A stretch of 64,000 nucleotides of DNA from CAYZGU01 sp964478165 (GTDB taxonomy: Bacteria > Poribacteria > WGA-4E > JAJDTR01): assembly GCA_964478165.1 (NCBI GenBank), contig CAYZGU010000001.1:88449-152448 (forward strand). Reading direction: 5' to 3'. The number at the start of each line of letters is the position of its first letter. Positions within the stretch are counted from its first letter, which is position 1. The position numbers were made by a program, and so were the translations under genes. Positions 54,850-63,859 of the stretch are shown here, piece by piece. The notes under the pieces were generated by a model. The model was given only the letters and a program-made list of their open reading frames with translations. It ran no database searches and was not told the origin of the DNA.

Positions 54850-55716
54850 ATGAAAACATGTATGATGACCACCATCGCAGTTATTGGGGTGGTGTTTCTC
54901 CTAGGATTAACGTTATCGGCAGCCATAGCGCAACCTATCGCTGACCCTGTGCTTTACTTCAACGCGCTCGAAACCGATCAGGGAAAAAATGATAAGGTCT
55001 GGAGAAACGCCGGTACCGCCGGAGGAGAAGTGCCAGTTGCTGGCAAAGTGCCAACGCTCGAAAATGGGGTAATCGAAATTAAGTCCATTGGTTTAAAGGA
55101 AGAAATGGCATGGTACACCCCAGAGTCAACTGGTTCCGTGTTCAGCAACGGAGCACCCGATGGCAAATCACCTGTCGCCAACCTCGAAGACTTTACCATG
55201 GGGGTTCTCATGAGGATAAACGGGCCAATGTTCGCACAAGAACATCATCTTCTCGGCCTACAAGCTCAGCCCAGAGAACAAGTTCAGAACATGCGAATCT
55301 GGTTAGACGCTGGAGGCAATGGAGATTTCGCCAGCATAAGTGTTGCTCAGGGAGCTAAAGGAATGCGCAACGACTGGCCATTAGGTACTCACCAGATTCG
55401 CATTGGCGAACAGGAATGGCATTGGGTGCATTTCGTGTTTGAAAGTGGAAAATCCATGACGTTCTATGTCGACGGCGAAAAGGTAGGCAAGACTGGGTCG
55501 AACGTAAAATGGAGTGACAAGCACGACATGTCCCTTCACGGTATCTTTGCGCATAGTAGCGCAGAGCAAGCTCGAACCTGCAATTGCTCAATCGCCATCT
55601 ATCGCGTCTATGACACGGCATTCAATTTCACCGAGGTTGACCAAAATGTACGAGGATCGTTTGCCGTTGAACCCGCGGACAAACTTACCACTACCTGGGG
55701 AAAACTGAAGAGCTGA
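54850..55716 (+). CDS. Secreted LamG / concanavalin-like domain protein (paralogue)
   Basis: A 288-residue protein with GGAGGGTGTAGA upstream. The signal peptide is VIGVVFLLGLTLSAAIAQP. The jelly-roll domain shows KVWRNAGTAGGEVPVAGKVP, LEDFTMGVLMRINGP, QEHHLLGLQAQPREQ, FESGKSMTFYVDGEKVG and CNCSIAIYRVYDTAFN, ending VEPADKLTTTWGKLK. Length, blade order and ending equal the protein at 49210, so the two are paralogues. A glycan- or surface-binding role is likely. An orphan sorting domain frame follows within 140 bases. Confidence 0.78.
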   Translation: MKTCMMTTIAVIGVVFLLGLTLSAAIAQPIADPVLYFNALETDQGKNDKVWRNAGTAGGEVPVAGKVPTLENGVIEIKSIGLKEEMAWYTPESTGSVFSNGAPDGKSPVANLEDFTMGVLMRINGPMFAQEHHLLGLQAQPREQVQNMRIWLDAGGNGDFASISVAQGAKGMRNDWPLGTHQIRIGEQEWHWVHFVFESGKSMTFYVDGEKVGKTGSNVKWSDKHDMSLHGIFAHSSAEQARTCNCSIAIYRVYDTAFNFTEVDQNVRGSFAVEPADKLTTTWGKLKS

Positions 55717-55848
55717 TGCGGATCTCTAGAATCCGATTAGCGCCTTCGGCCGTCCAGAAAAGAGCATGCCTATACCGTTTCTGCCGTGGATTTATTGCCC
55801 AATTCTCATCTAGGCAATGGACTGGGGTGGCGGATTCCCCTACCATAA

Positions 55849-56244
55849 CAACCGAATCCGCCACATCAAGACATCCACATAATAGATTTGGGCACACCGG
55901 TGTCCGCGGTTAACCCATTCGGATTGAGCTTGACTCAGTTCGGTCAAGCCAAGCACTCAGCGCTGTACCAGAACTTCACCAATCCATTTAACCCCGAAAC
56001 TTGGTTGCCATACCGGCTGACAACCGATACGTCCGTAACCTTTCGTATTTACAATATTCGAGCACAACTTACTCGCGAATTAGACCTCGGACTGCAGAAA
56101 TCAGGCAGATATCTGACCCAAGAAGCGGCAGCGTACTGGAACGGTAGAGACCAATTCGGACAAGGTGTCGCGAACGGCACGTATTTCTACACGCTACACG
56201 CTGGTGCGTTCCAGACCACTCGAAGGATGCTCATATTGAAGTAA
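55849..56244 (+). pseudogene. Orphan C-terminal sorting domain (remnant of an exported protein)
   Basis: The frame opens after a stop at 55846-55848 and reads GTPVSAVNPFG, then ALYQNFTNPFNPETWLPYRL, TFRIYNIRAQLTRELDLGL and GTYFYTLHAGAFQTTRRMLI up to a stop at 56244. This is the same C-terminal domain that ends the two FG-GAP proteins downstream, a FlgD-like or type-A secretion sorting domain. No start codon with a ribosome binding site and no signal peptide precede it, so the N-terminal part of the original protein has been lost. Confidence 0.75.
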
Positions 56245-56392
56245 CACGCAGTACATAGAGATGCGATCTAATTCGCACTCAGCCTGTCCACAGAATGTAG
56301 AAAGCATAGCATGCGTCACAAACCAATGGGACTCCCGAACTTTTAACGCATGTGACTAAACTCATCAATACTTAATCAGGGAGAATTTTCTT

Positions 56393-58027
56393 ATGAAAAC
56401 AAGAAATAATGTCCTCATCAGTTGGCTTCTCGTTCTCGGACTGACGGGCATAACCCACGCCGCTAAAGACGAAGTTAAACTTGTTGGAGCGCCGGACGGA
56501 ATGATCAATAAATCCGAGATAGACGCCGACATCGTCGGCGACACCATTGTAATTGGCGCATATGCAGTGGCTTTTAAAAACACGGACGGCTTCGCCAAGA
56601 TTTACACGAGGGTTGGCAAAAAATGGGAGCAAACCGCGAAACTGATTCCCAGCGACCAAAATATGGAGAAACCGGGACGAGCGTCTTTCGGTTTCTCTGT
56701 CGCCATCACCGGTTCTCCATATCGGGGCAAGCCTGAATATATCATCGTAGGAGCACCCGCAGTGGGAGAACAGGGTGCTGCTGGGCTCGACGGCGGACGT
56801 GGTGCGGCATACATATACTCTCGCAATGAAAAAAAATGGAAAGAACAGCAAAAGCTCGCACCACAAGGCCTAGAAGCAGGGGACAACTTCGGTTGGGCCG
56901 TCGACATTACGAACACCACGGCAGTCGTGGGCATCCCAAAGGACGATGAAGCCAGTACCAACGCTGGTAGCGTGTATGTCTTCATACGCGATGGAAACAC
57001 CTGGAAACAACAGGCAAAACTCAGCCCCACAGATGCCGGCAGATCAGACAGTTTTGGAGAAACCGTGGCCCTAGTCGAGGACACGCTCGTCGTCGGCGCA
57101 CCCGGGCATTCTCCAGGTGGAATAAGGTTCGGCGGTGCGGCCTACGTTTTTGGCCGAGACAGAGGACAGTGGAAGCAGCAGGCAAAACTGGTCGCTGATG
57201 ACGCGGCAAAAAGCGACCGTTTCGGTGCCTCTGTTGACCTCGGCGGAGATACCATTATTGTTGGATCGACATTGAATGACGCTCGCGGAAAAGATAGCGG
57301 CGCTGCGTACATCTTCGTACGGAACGGGAACACCTGGAAGCAACAGGCAAAGCTCGTAGGCGACAAATCGAAAGCAGGAGATCACTTCGGGACCGGAGTC
57401 GCGATTACCGGTAAGATAGCCATCATTGGCGCACCACTTCGCGAAGACGCTGGACTTGGCGCCGGTGCAGCCTATTCGTTTGTGAACATTGACGGAGTCT
57501 GGCAGCAGAAAGCAAAGATAGGACCTGAAAATCCAGCAAAAGGTATTCTTTTCGGTTCTGTAGTTGCAGTGAGCACGAACACTGCCATTGTTACGGGTGG
57601 CGTCGATGGGCACGTTGTACCCGGATTTGCAAACGGTTCGGCCGCTTATGTATACAGTACAATCGAACATTTTGGTACTCCGCCCTTCGCCGTCGGTCGA
57701 TTTGAATCTAAGATCACAACACTAGGCCAGGTCAAACACGCGACACTTTATCAAAACTTTCCCAATCCTTTCAACCCAGAAACCTGGTTCCCATATCGGT
57801 TACCAATCGATGCTCCAGTGAGATTCCTTATCTACAATGTCCAGGGACAACTGACCCGCGAATTAAATCTCGGATTTCAGAAAAGCGGACGGTATATGAC
57901 GAAAGAAACCTCCGCCCATTGGGATGGTAGGGATAAAGAGGGAGAAGTTGTTGCCAGTGGTGTCTATTTCTACACACTACAGACTGGTTCATTCCAAGCC
58001 ACTCGCAGAATGCTCGTTCTGAAATGA
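56393..58027 (+). CDS. Secreted FG-GAP repeat protein with C-terminal sorting domain
   Basis: A 544-residue protein with AGGGAGAA upstream. NVLISWLLVLGLTGITHAA is a signal peptide. About seven FG-GAP blades follow, each with the pattern DxFG..V...G.T.IVGAP......GAAY.F.R....W.QQAKL, as in integrin-like propellers. The last 90 residues form the sorting domain with TLYQNFPNPFNPETWFPYRL and end RRMLVLK. The protein is probably exported and attached to or released from the surface by a type IX-like or related route. It is paralogous to the next gene. Function unknown, perhaps adhesion or glycan binding. Confidence 0.85.
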   Translation: MKTRNNVLISWLLVLGLTGITHAAKDEVKLVGAPDGMINKSEIDADIVGDTIVIGAYAVAFKNTDGFAKIYTRVGKKWEQTAKLIPSDQNMEKPGRASFGFSVAITGSPYRGKPEYIIVGAPAVGEQGAAGLDGGRGAAYIYSRNEKKWKEQQKLAPQGLEAGDNFGWAVDITNTTAVVGIPKDDEASTNAGSVYVFIRDGNTWKQQAKLSPTDAGRSDSFGETVALVEDTLVVGAPGHSPGGIRFGGAAYVFGRDRGQWKQQAKLVADDAAKSDRFGASVDLGGDTIIVGSTLNDARGKDSGAAYIFVRNGNTWKQQAKLVGDKSKAGDHFGTGVAITGKIAIIGAPLREDAGLGAGAAYSFVNIDGVWQQKAKIGPENPAKGILFGSVVAVSTNTAIVTGGVDGHVVPGFANGSAAYVYSTIEHFGTPPFAVGRFESKITTLGQVKHATLYQNFPNPFNPETWFPYRLPIDAPVRFLIYNVQGQLTRELNLGFQKSGRYMTKETSAHWDGRDKEGEVVASGVYFYTLQTGSFQATRRMLVLK

Positions 58028-58150
58028 CGGAGTGTAGGGAGGAGATTGCTATCCACAAGAGATATCCGTAGATTCCTTCCCATCCATTTGAAACACCTTT
58101 TTGTCCTTCCATAGACATATAAAAAAACAAAAACCCTGTGTTCTTCTACT

Positions 58151-58217
58151 AATACTGGCTAGCACAAAACGCAGCCTAAAATCAAATTGTAAGCGGCGTT
58201 TTGTGCTAGCCAGTATT
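58151..58217. repeat. 22-bp perfect inverted repeat before the second FG-GAP gene
   Basis: The arm at 58151-58172, starting AATACTGGCTAGC, is exactly complementary to 58196-58217. The loop is 23 bases. The right arm ends 24 bases before the start codon, just upstream of the AAAGGAG site at 58228-58234. No T-tract follows, so it is not a simple terminator; it could be a leader structure, an operator or a foldback element. Confidence 0.9.
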
Positions 58218-58240
58218 GATTGCTTCAAAAGGAGATTGAC

Positions 58241-59803
58241 ATGAAATCACCGAGATTAACCCTCATCGCCTTAATTCTATGTGTTGCATACACAAGCACC
58301 AGTCATAGTGGTCGAAAAGTAGGGGTCAAGCTCGTCCCCATGCCCGCCGGCCACAGTGTGGCAAATTTAGCGAGTGCCATCAGTGGAAACACGATAGTTG
58401 TCGGAGTCCCTGAAATGGGACTTGCCACGATCTACGTAGATGATAGGGGTGACGGTCAAAAATGGAAGATGCAGCAGGAGCTCCAGATGGCTGGCGAACT
58501 CGTAGGCTGGTCCGTTGCAATTAGCAGAGACACAGTGCTTGTTGGTGCTCCTGATACAGCTGAAACAGGTAGAGCATTTATCTTCGTACGGAAAGGGAAC
58601 ACGTGGAATCAGACGGCAAAACTCGGAGCACCAGACCCAGAAAATAAGGACCTCTTTGCCCAGGACGTTTCGCTCGACAGAAACACCGCCATTATTGGAG
58701 TACCAAAGGACGACGATGCAGGCAAGGATTCCGGTTCAGCCTATATCTTCTTTCGTAAAGGGCAGACTTGGAAACAGCAAGCGAAGCTGATTGCTTCAGA
58801 CGCGGGAAAAGGAGATACTTTTGGAACAGCCGTCTTCGTCCATGGCAACACCGCGGTTGTGGGAGCAAATGGGGCGACGCACAGCGGAAAAAGATATGCT
58901 GGTGCTGCCTACGTGTTTGTGCGCAATGGAAATACGTGGACTGAACAAGCCAAGCTCACGGCCAGCGACGCCGGAAAAGCCGACCGATTCGGATCTGACG
59001 TCACCATGCATGGGAAAACCATCATCGTCGGGGCACCATTTCTGGACAGTGAAAACAAGGGTGATTCGGGCGCGGCATATATCTATGTAATGGACGGAAA
59101 CACCTGGAAACAACAAGCGAAGCTAACTCCTAAGGATTCACAAAAAGGCCACAAATTTGGAACAGGCATGGCCGTTACCCCAAACATCGCCATTATTGGC
59201 GCTCCTTTTGACAATAGCGAGGAAGTAGGTGGAGGTGCGGCCTATTCGTTTGTCCGTGTTGACGGAATCTGGACTGAACAGGCAAAAGTCTCACCCAAAG
59301 ACGTAGACGAAGATTTCCACTTCGGCAAATCGATCAATATACACCTGAATACCGTTGTTATCTCGGCGCACCACATACCGCATTTTGCTGAAACATGGCC
59401 TCATGGTGACGGTGTACAAGCATACGTCTTCAATACGACACGAGATTTTAACACACCGCCATTCGCTGTTGACCCGTCCGGACTAAGAAAAACAACGTTG
59501 GCCCAGGTGAAACAGACAGCGCTTTATCAAAACTTTCCCAATCCTTTTAACCCGGAAACATGGCTCCCATATCGGTTGGCAAGCGATGCTCCAGTGAGAT
59601 TCCTTATCTACGATGTGCAGGGACAGCTGACTCGTGAATTGGATCTCGGCCCCCAGAAAGCCGCAGACTATCTGACGAGAGAAACCGCCGCCTATTGGGA
59701 TGGCAAAAGCCAATTCGGAGAGACAGTTTCTAGCGGTATCTATTTCTTTACCCTTCAGGCCGGTCTCTTCCAAACCACGCGACGAATGCTCATCTTAAAA
59801 TAG
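58241..59803 (+). CDS. Secreted FG-GAP repeat protein with C-terminal sorting domain (paralogue)
   Basis: 520 residues from the ATG at 58241, with AAAGGAG upstream; an upstream TTG would add seven residues. The signal peptide is LTLIALILCVAYTSTSHS. FG-GAP blades repeat: KDLFAQDVSLDRNTAIIGVP, GDTFGTAVFVHGNTAVVGA, ADRFGSDVTMHGKTIIVGAP and KGHKFGTGMAVTPNIAIIGAP. The C-terminal domain ALYQNFPNPFNPETWLPYRL is nearly identical to that of the preceding gene, even at the DNA level in places, so the pair arose by tandem duplication. Probably a surface or released binding protein. Confidence 0.85.
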   Translation: MKSPRLTLIALILCVAYTSTSHSGRKVGVKLVPMPAGHSVANLASAISGNTIVVGVPEMGLATIYVDDRGDGQKWKMQQELQMAGELVGWSVAISRDTVLVGAPDTAETGRAFIFVRKGNTWNQTAKLGAPDPENKDLFAQDVSLDRNTAIIGVPKDDDAGKDSGSAYIFFRKGQTWKQQAKLIASDAGKGDTFGTAVFVHGNTAVVGANGATHSGKRYAGAAYVFVRNGNTWTEQAKLTASDAGKADRFGSDVTMHGKTIIVGAPFLDSENKGDSGAAYIYVMDGNTWKQQAKLTPKDSQKGHKFGTGMAVTPNIAIIGAPFDNSEEVGGGAAYSFVRVDGIWTEQAKVSPKDVDEDFHFGKSINIHLNTVVISAHHIPHFAETWPHGDGVQAYVFNTTRDFNTPPFAVDPSGLRKTTLAQVKQTALYQNFPNPFNPETWLPYRLASDAPVRFLIYDVQGQLTRELDLGPQKAADYLTRETAAYWDGKSQFGETVSSGIYFFTLQAGLFQTTRRMLILK

Positions 59804-59821
59804 CGATCTTTGTTCCCAGGA

Positions 59822-59911
59822 GTTGAGATCTGAAACAATTCTTGGTATGCCTCAACTTGGCACCAACACAAAACGTCTTTGGTTTTGTGTCAGAACCTAA
59901 ATCAAGTTGAG
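59822..59911. repeat. Nested and competing inverted repeats
   Basis: An inner hairpin pairs ACACAAAAC (59866-59874) with 59882-59890. An outer pair joins CTCAACTTG (59851-59859) with 59903-59911. The same CTCAAC could instead pair with GTTGAG at 59822-59827. This lies between the FG-GAP gene and the Gfo/Idh gene; it may be a terminator or leader switch, though no long T-tract is present. Confidence 0.6.
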
Positions 59912-60090
59912 AACAATCCAAAAGCATATGCGTGTGTCTCCAAATCACGAGCTCTGGTGATTTTTCAAAATAGTACGCCAATACGCAGAGACTAAAGAGT
60001 CCAATCACGACAACAGAACGTCTAAATTTCACAAGTTTGTCACACACTGCATTCCATCAGATATGTCCATATACAGAAAGTGAGATCCAA

Positions 60091-61143
60091 ATGTCAACGT
60101 ACAAATCAGTAATCGTCGGATTGACCGGAATTGGGGCGCGGAGACCGGTCGAACCATCAAACTTACCGATTTATGGCAGCGTGCCACGTTCACATGCAGC
60201 AGCCTATCACCGACACCCACAAACTGACATCGTCGGCGTATGCGACCTACGATCGGAGGCACTGGACGATTTCAAGCAGAACTGGAATGATGTTTGGCCC
60301 GAAATCAATTACTATACCGATTATCGTGAGATGTTGCGAAAAGAGCAACCGAATCTCGTCAGCGTCGCTACCCCCGATCATCTGCACGCCGACATTACCG
60401 TCGACGCTTGCAATAGTGGAGCACAAGCGATTCTGTGCGAAAAACCGATTGCCACCACCTTACCTGACGCAGATCGAATGATTGCCGCGGCCGAAAGGAA
60501 CAACACTCTCCTCTCTATAGAGCACACGCGGCGCTGGGATCCAAGATTTCAAGCAGCACGGGAACTCATCCGCAGTGGTGAAATAGGAACACTACGTGGT
60601 ATCGTCTCTAACTTATTTGGCCTTCGGTCGATGCTATTTCGGAACGGGACTCACATAATTGATACAATCTGTTTCTTTGCTGAGTCCGAACCACGATGGC
60701 TCTTCGCAGAACTGGAAGCGGGATTTGACCATTTCACCGACTATAAGGGGGATGGCGGCCATGATCCGACAACGGACCCTGCCGCTTCAGCATACATTCA
60801 CTTTGGGAACGGGGTGAGGGCTTTCTACAATAGCCTGAAAATAGAGATGCCGGGTTCAGCCCATCAACTTGTCTGTGAGAACGGGCAGATCGACGTTTCT
60901 GATCGCGATATTTCTGTGATTCGAGGTTCGTCAGATGTTGAGTGGGGGAGATCTACTGTCGTACCGCCTGACTGCACGGAAACATTCCAACTCGGGGCTA
61001 TCGCAGAACTAATCCATGTTTTGGAACAGGGCGGTGAATTGGTCTCTTCAGGCCACGAAGGTCGTAAAACCCTGGAGATTATGCTTGGAATATTGAAATC
61101 TCAGCAGTTAGGCAACATCCGAGTGAACTTACCACTAACATAG
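60091..61143 (+). CDS. Gfo/Idh/MocA family oxidoreductase
   Basis: 350 residues from the ATG at 60091; upstream in-frame codons back to 60037 show no similarity. The Rossmann motif is SVIVGLTGIGARRPVEP, then VVG-type region TDIVGVCDLRSEALDDF, EKP motif ILCEKPIATTLPDADRMI, and C-terminal SMLFRNGTHIIDTI with GDGGHDPTTDPA. It is a paralogue of the gene at 22050. It starts a plus-strand run: a second Gfo/Idh gene follows after 40 bases, then a dead PhyH gene and an MDR dehydrogenase. Sugar or cyclitol oxidation is likely; substrate unknown. Confidence 0.9.
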   Translation: MSTYKSVIVGLTGIGARRPVEPSNLPIYGSVPRSHAAAYHRHPQTDIVGVCDLRSEALDDFKQNWNDVWPEINYYTDYREMLRKEQPNLVSVATPDHLHADITVDACNSGAQAILCEKPIATTLPDADRMIAAAERNNTLLSIEHTRRWDPRFQAARELIRSGEIGTLRGIVSNLFGLRSMLFRNGTHIIDTICFFAESEPRWLFAELEAGFDHFTDYKGDGGHDPTTDPAASAYIHFGNGVRAFYNSLKIEMPGSAHQLVCENGQIDVSDRDISVIRGSSDVEWGRSTVVPPDCTETFQLGAIAELIHVLEQGGELVSSGHEGRKTLEIMLGILKSQQLGNIRVNLPLT

Positions 61144-61183
61144 TTTTTTTAAACCGAACCAGCGTTTGAAAGGAAGGAACAAA

Positions 61184-62254
61184 ATGAATGCGGCTTTGCT
61201 CGGTGCAGGAGAAGCACATTTTAACCTACATCTGTGCACCTTGCAGCAATTGCCAGAAATCAAAGACATTTTCATTTGGGGCGAAAACACATCCCTCTTG
61301 GCATGCCTTCGAAAACGCAACGAACACAAGGTAAAAGGCCTCACTACCAATTTAGACGAAATCTTGGCAAGAAACGATATCTTTTTTGTTATTGCTGCGC
61401 TACGAACGGACATGAAACCGGATTTTTTTACGAGCATACTGGAATCGGGTAAACATCTAATGGCCGAAAAACCCCTCGGCAGAACGGCCCGGGATGTGCA
61501 GCGAGTTGTAGACACAGCAGAGCTTACCGGAATGCAGTTGGGCGTCTGTTATCAAAATCGATACAACCCGGTAATCCGGGAAACACGGGAGCTCGTCCGA
61601 CAGGGCCTACTTGGATCGTTAATGTCGGTTGAAATGCGAATGCTCACAACCCAGCCGAAATTTCGCAATCCGAAAGGATGGCTATTCAGCAAGGAATACG
61701 CAGGTAGTGGCATTCTTGCGTGGCTAGGTTGTCATTATATCGACATGATGCGCTACATCACGCACGATGAGATTATATCTGTCTCCGCTGATGTTGCGAC
61801 CCTGGGTGATGAGGGCATTGATGTAGAGGATGTGGCAATACTCTCTTTACGCCTGCGCTCGGGAGCGATTGGTTCTCTACATGCGGGCTATACCCTAGCG
61901 TTGAGTGGAAGCAAATACTCTAATCAACCCAGTTACGACACGCATGTTAGCCTGAACGGTCAGGACGGTCGAATTCACTGGTCTTCTCCAGGAACGCCGT
62001 CGCATTTGAATGTCGAAACCACACGTGACTCATGGGCAGCTGCGCCACAGCGCGAAACCAGGTACAACCTGGGCAAATCGCCCGCGTACGGAGGTATTTC
62101 CGGCGAGCATTTCATTCGTGACTTCATTCGAGCCTCGGAAGGTAAAGGTCCATCTCCAGCCTCGGGACATGACGCACTCCAGGTCGCCCGCGTTATCGAT
62201 GCGGCTTTGGAATCCAGTCGAAGCGGCCAACGAATTGAAGTTGACATTCGCTAG
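61184..62254 (+). CDS. Gfo/Idh/MocA family oxidoreductase
   Basis: 356 residues from the ATG at 61184, preceded by GAAAGGAAGGAAC. It has NAALLGAGEAHFNLHLC as a Rossmann start, VIAALRTDMKPDFF, the EKP motif LMAEKPLGRTARDVQ, GVCYQNRYNPVIRETREL and GSGILAWLGCHYIDMMRYI with the catalytic His. It is less similar to the other copies than they are to each other. It lies 40 bases after the previous Gfo/Idh gene and is likely co-transcribed and may act in the same route. Confidence 0.9.
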   Translation: MNAALLGAGEAHFNLHLCTLQQLPEIKDIFIWGENTSLLACLRKRNEHKVKGLTTNLDEILARNDIFFVIAALRTDMKPDFFTSILESGKHLMAEKPLGRTARDVQRVVDTAELTGMQLGVCYQNRYNPVIRETRELVRQGLLGSLMSVEMRMLTTQPKFRNPKGWLFSKEYAGSGILAWLGCHYIDMMRYITHDEIISVSADVATLGDEGIDVEDVAILSLRLRSGAIGSLHAGYTLALSGSKYSNQPSYDTHVSLNGQDGRIHWSSPGTPSHLNVETTRDSWAAAPQRETRYNLGKSPAYGGISGEHFIRDFIRASEGKGPSPASGHDALQVARVIDAALESSRSGQRIEVDIR

Positions 62255-62255
62255 C

Positions 62256-62662
62256 GAACGTTTCAAACGGGATTCGGTGCTATACACTTCGTTCCACGTT
62301 CTCACCTTTGCGAACTCCGTAATCCCGCCAATCTTAAGGTACAGGACCAAGAGGGGGACATTGAAGGCCTTAAGCTGCCTGAGAATGAAAAACGAGGCAA
62401 ATATACGGCGGTCACACCGCAGGGCACTGTCAGTTTCCACTACGCGTTGACCACCAACGATAGCAATTCGAATTTGTCTGACCGACCGCGGCGTAGTATT
62501 GACACCAATTTGTACAGTGAGAGATCACATCTCGCTCATGACGACCCCACGTCTCGAAGAAGACCTCTGAAGAAACCACAAGAGAATCCCATGATTTTTA
62601 AAAAAGAACAATCATGTCAGATGACACAAGGTCGACAGGGTTCTCCAACTCTCCCAAGGTAA
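62256..62662 (+). pseudogene. 5'-truncated phytanoyl-CoA dioxygenase family gene
   Basis: Directly after the Gfo/Idh stop an open frame without a proper start reads GFGAIHFVPRSHLCELRNP, VQDQEGDIEGLKLPE, GTVSFHYALTTNDSNSNLSD and RPRRSIDTNLYSERS, ending at a stop at 62660-62662. This is the C-terminal half of a PhyH protein: the ..PGSH.. segment, the third iron ligand (HYALTTNDSN for the usual H..T.H.S.N) and the Arg-Arg pair. The N-terminal half with His-x-Asp is gone, so it cannot be active. It was probably a member of this operon. Confidence 0.75.
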
Positions 62663-62762
62663 AGCGGTTCTTTCGAAGATATTTACATCATCACCTCAAC
62701 AGTATTAGTCCGGGTTGTATCCAAGTCCAGACCTGCGAACAACACTCGAAAGGAACTAAACA

Positions 62763-63797
62763 ATGCCAAAAGAACTCATCGCTGCATCTCTGCAAAACCC
62801 TGTGCTACGTGAGTATCAAGAGCCAGAACTCAAATCCGACCAAGTTAGGCTAAGAAGTACCTTCTCCACACCCAAACACGGCAGTGACCTTCGTACGTAC
62901 CGTGCTGACACAAAAGATTATACGAAGCCGTTTGATGGAAAACGTCGTCTTCACACTGGAGAACCAAGATCTCCGAAATTTCCAATGCCACTGGGTAACA
63001 TGACGGTGGGTGAGATAATTGAAGTGGGCAACGATGTGTCTGAGTTCCAAATTGGAGATCGAGTTTTCGGACACTTACCCATCCGCGAAACCCACACCAC
63101 CGATGCCAATCGCCTGGAAATGGCTCCTTACGGAATGCCGCCCGAAGCCATAGTGTATTCAGACCCAGCAAATGTAGCCCTTGGTGCCGTCCGAGAGAGT
63201 AGACTTCGGCTTGGGGATCGCGTCGCGGTATTTGGACTTGGGGCAATCGGACAGATGGTTTTACAAATCGCCCGGCTGCAAGGAGCAAGGTGGGTGGCAG
63301 TATCGGACCCCAATCCGCTCTGTCGTGAACGCGCGAAAAATCACGGTGCGGACGTCGTCATTGATCCGCTTGCCGACGACGCGGGATTAGTCATTAAGGA
63401 TACGACTGACAATGTTGGTGTCGATGTCTCCATGGAAACGAGCGGAACTTATGCCGGCTTGAACGACGCGGTACGTTCCGCAGGTTATGGTGGAACGATC
63501 GTCTCATCGGCGTATTATACGGGCGATGCCCGCGCACTAAATCTCGAAGGTGAGTGGCACCGAAATCGTCTCACAATAATTTCCAGCCGTGACAATAGCC
63601 AACCACTCCGTGACCATCCTCTCTGGAACACACGACGTATCTATCAAGAAGCGTTCACTTTGCTAAAAGAGGCACGACTTTCAGCAGAAGACTTAGTTCA
63701 CCCGATTGTTCCGTTCAGCCAGTCGGCCGAAGCCTTCCGCGCAATCGATGAAACACCGGAAAAAAGCATCAAATTGGGCATCACATATGATGCATAG
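62763..63797 (+). CDS. MDR-family dehydrogenase lacking the usual zinc ligands
   Basis: 344 residues with CGAAAGGAAC upstream. The GroES-like domain has PMPLGNMTVGEIIEVGNDVS and FQIGDRVFGHLPI, and the Rossmann domain RVAVFGLGAIGQMVLQIARL and ADVVIDPLADDAG. The GHE catalytic zinc motif is replaced by PLGNMTVGE, and the four-cysteine structural loop is absent, so zinc-dependent alcohol oxidation is doubtful. Relatives of this type include zinc-free MDR reductases. It follows the Gfo/Idh pair and dead PhyH gene and precedes the sialidase-like gene at 63860. Substrate unknown. Confidence 0.78.
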   Translation: MPKELIAASLQNPVLREYQEPELKSDQVRLRSTFSTPKHGSDLRTYRADTKDYTKPFDGKRRLHTGEPRSPKFPMPLGNMTVGEIIEVGNDVSEFQIGDRVFGHLPIRETHTTDANRLEMAPYGMPPEAIVYSDPANVALGAVRESRLRLGDRVAVFGLGAIGQMVLQIARLQGARWVAVSDPNPLCRERAKNHGADVVIDPLADDAGLVIKDTTDNVGVDVSMETSGTYAGLNDAVRSAGYGGTIVSSAYYTGDARALNLEGEWHRNRLTIISSRDNSQPLRDHPLWNTRRIYQEAFTLLKEARLSAEDLVHPIVPFSQSAEAFRAIDETPEKSIKLGITYDA

Positions 63798-63859
63798 TTA
63801 ACTTCGAATTTTTCACCGCGACAGTGACATAGCACTCAAAGATCCAAGGAGACTCCAGA

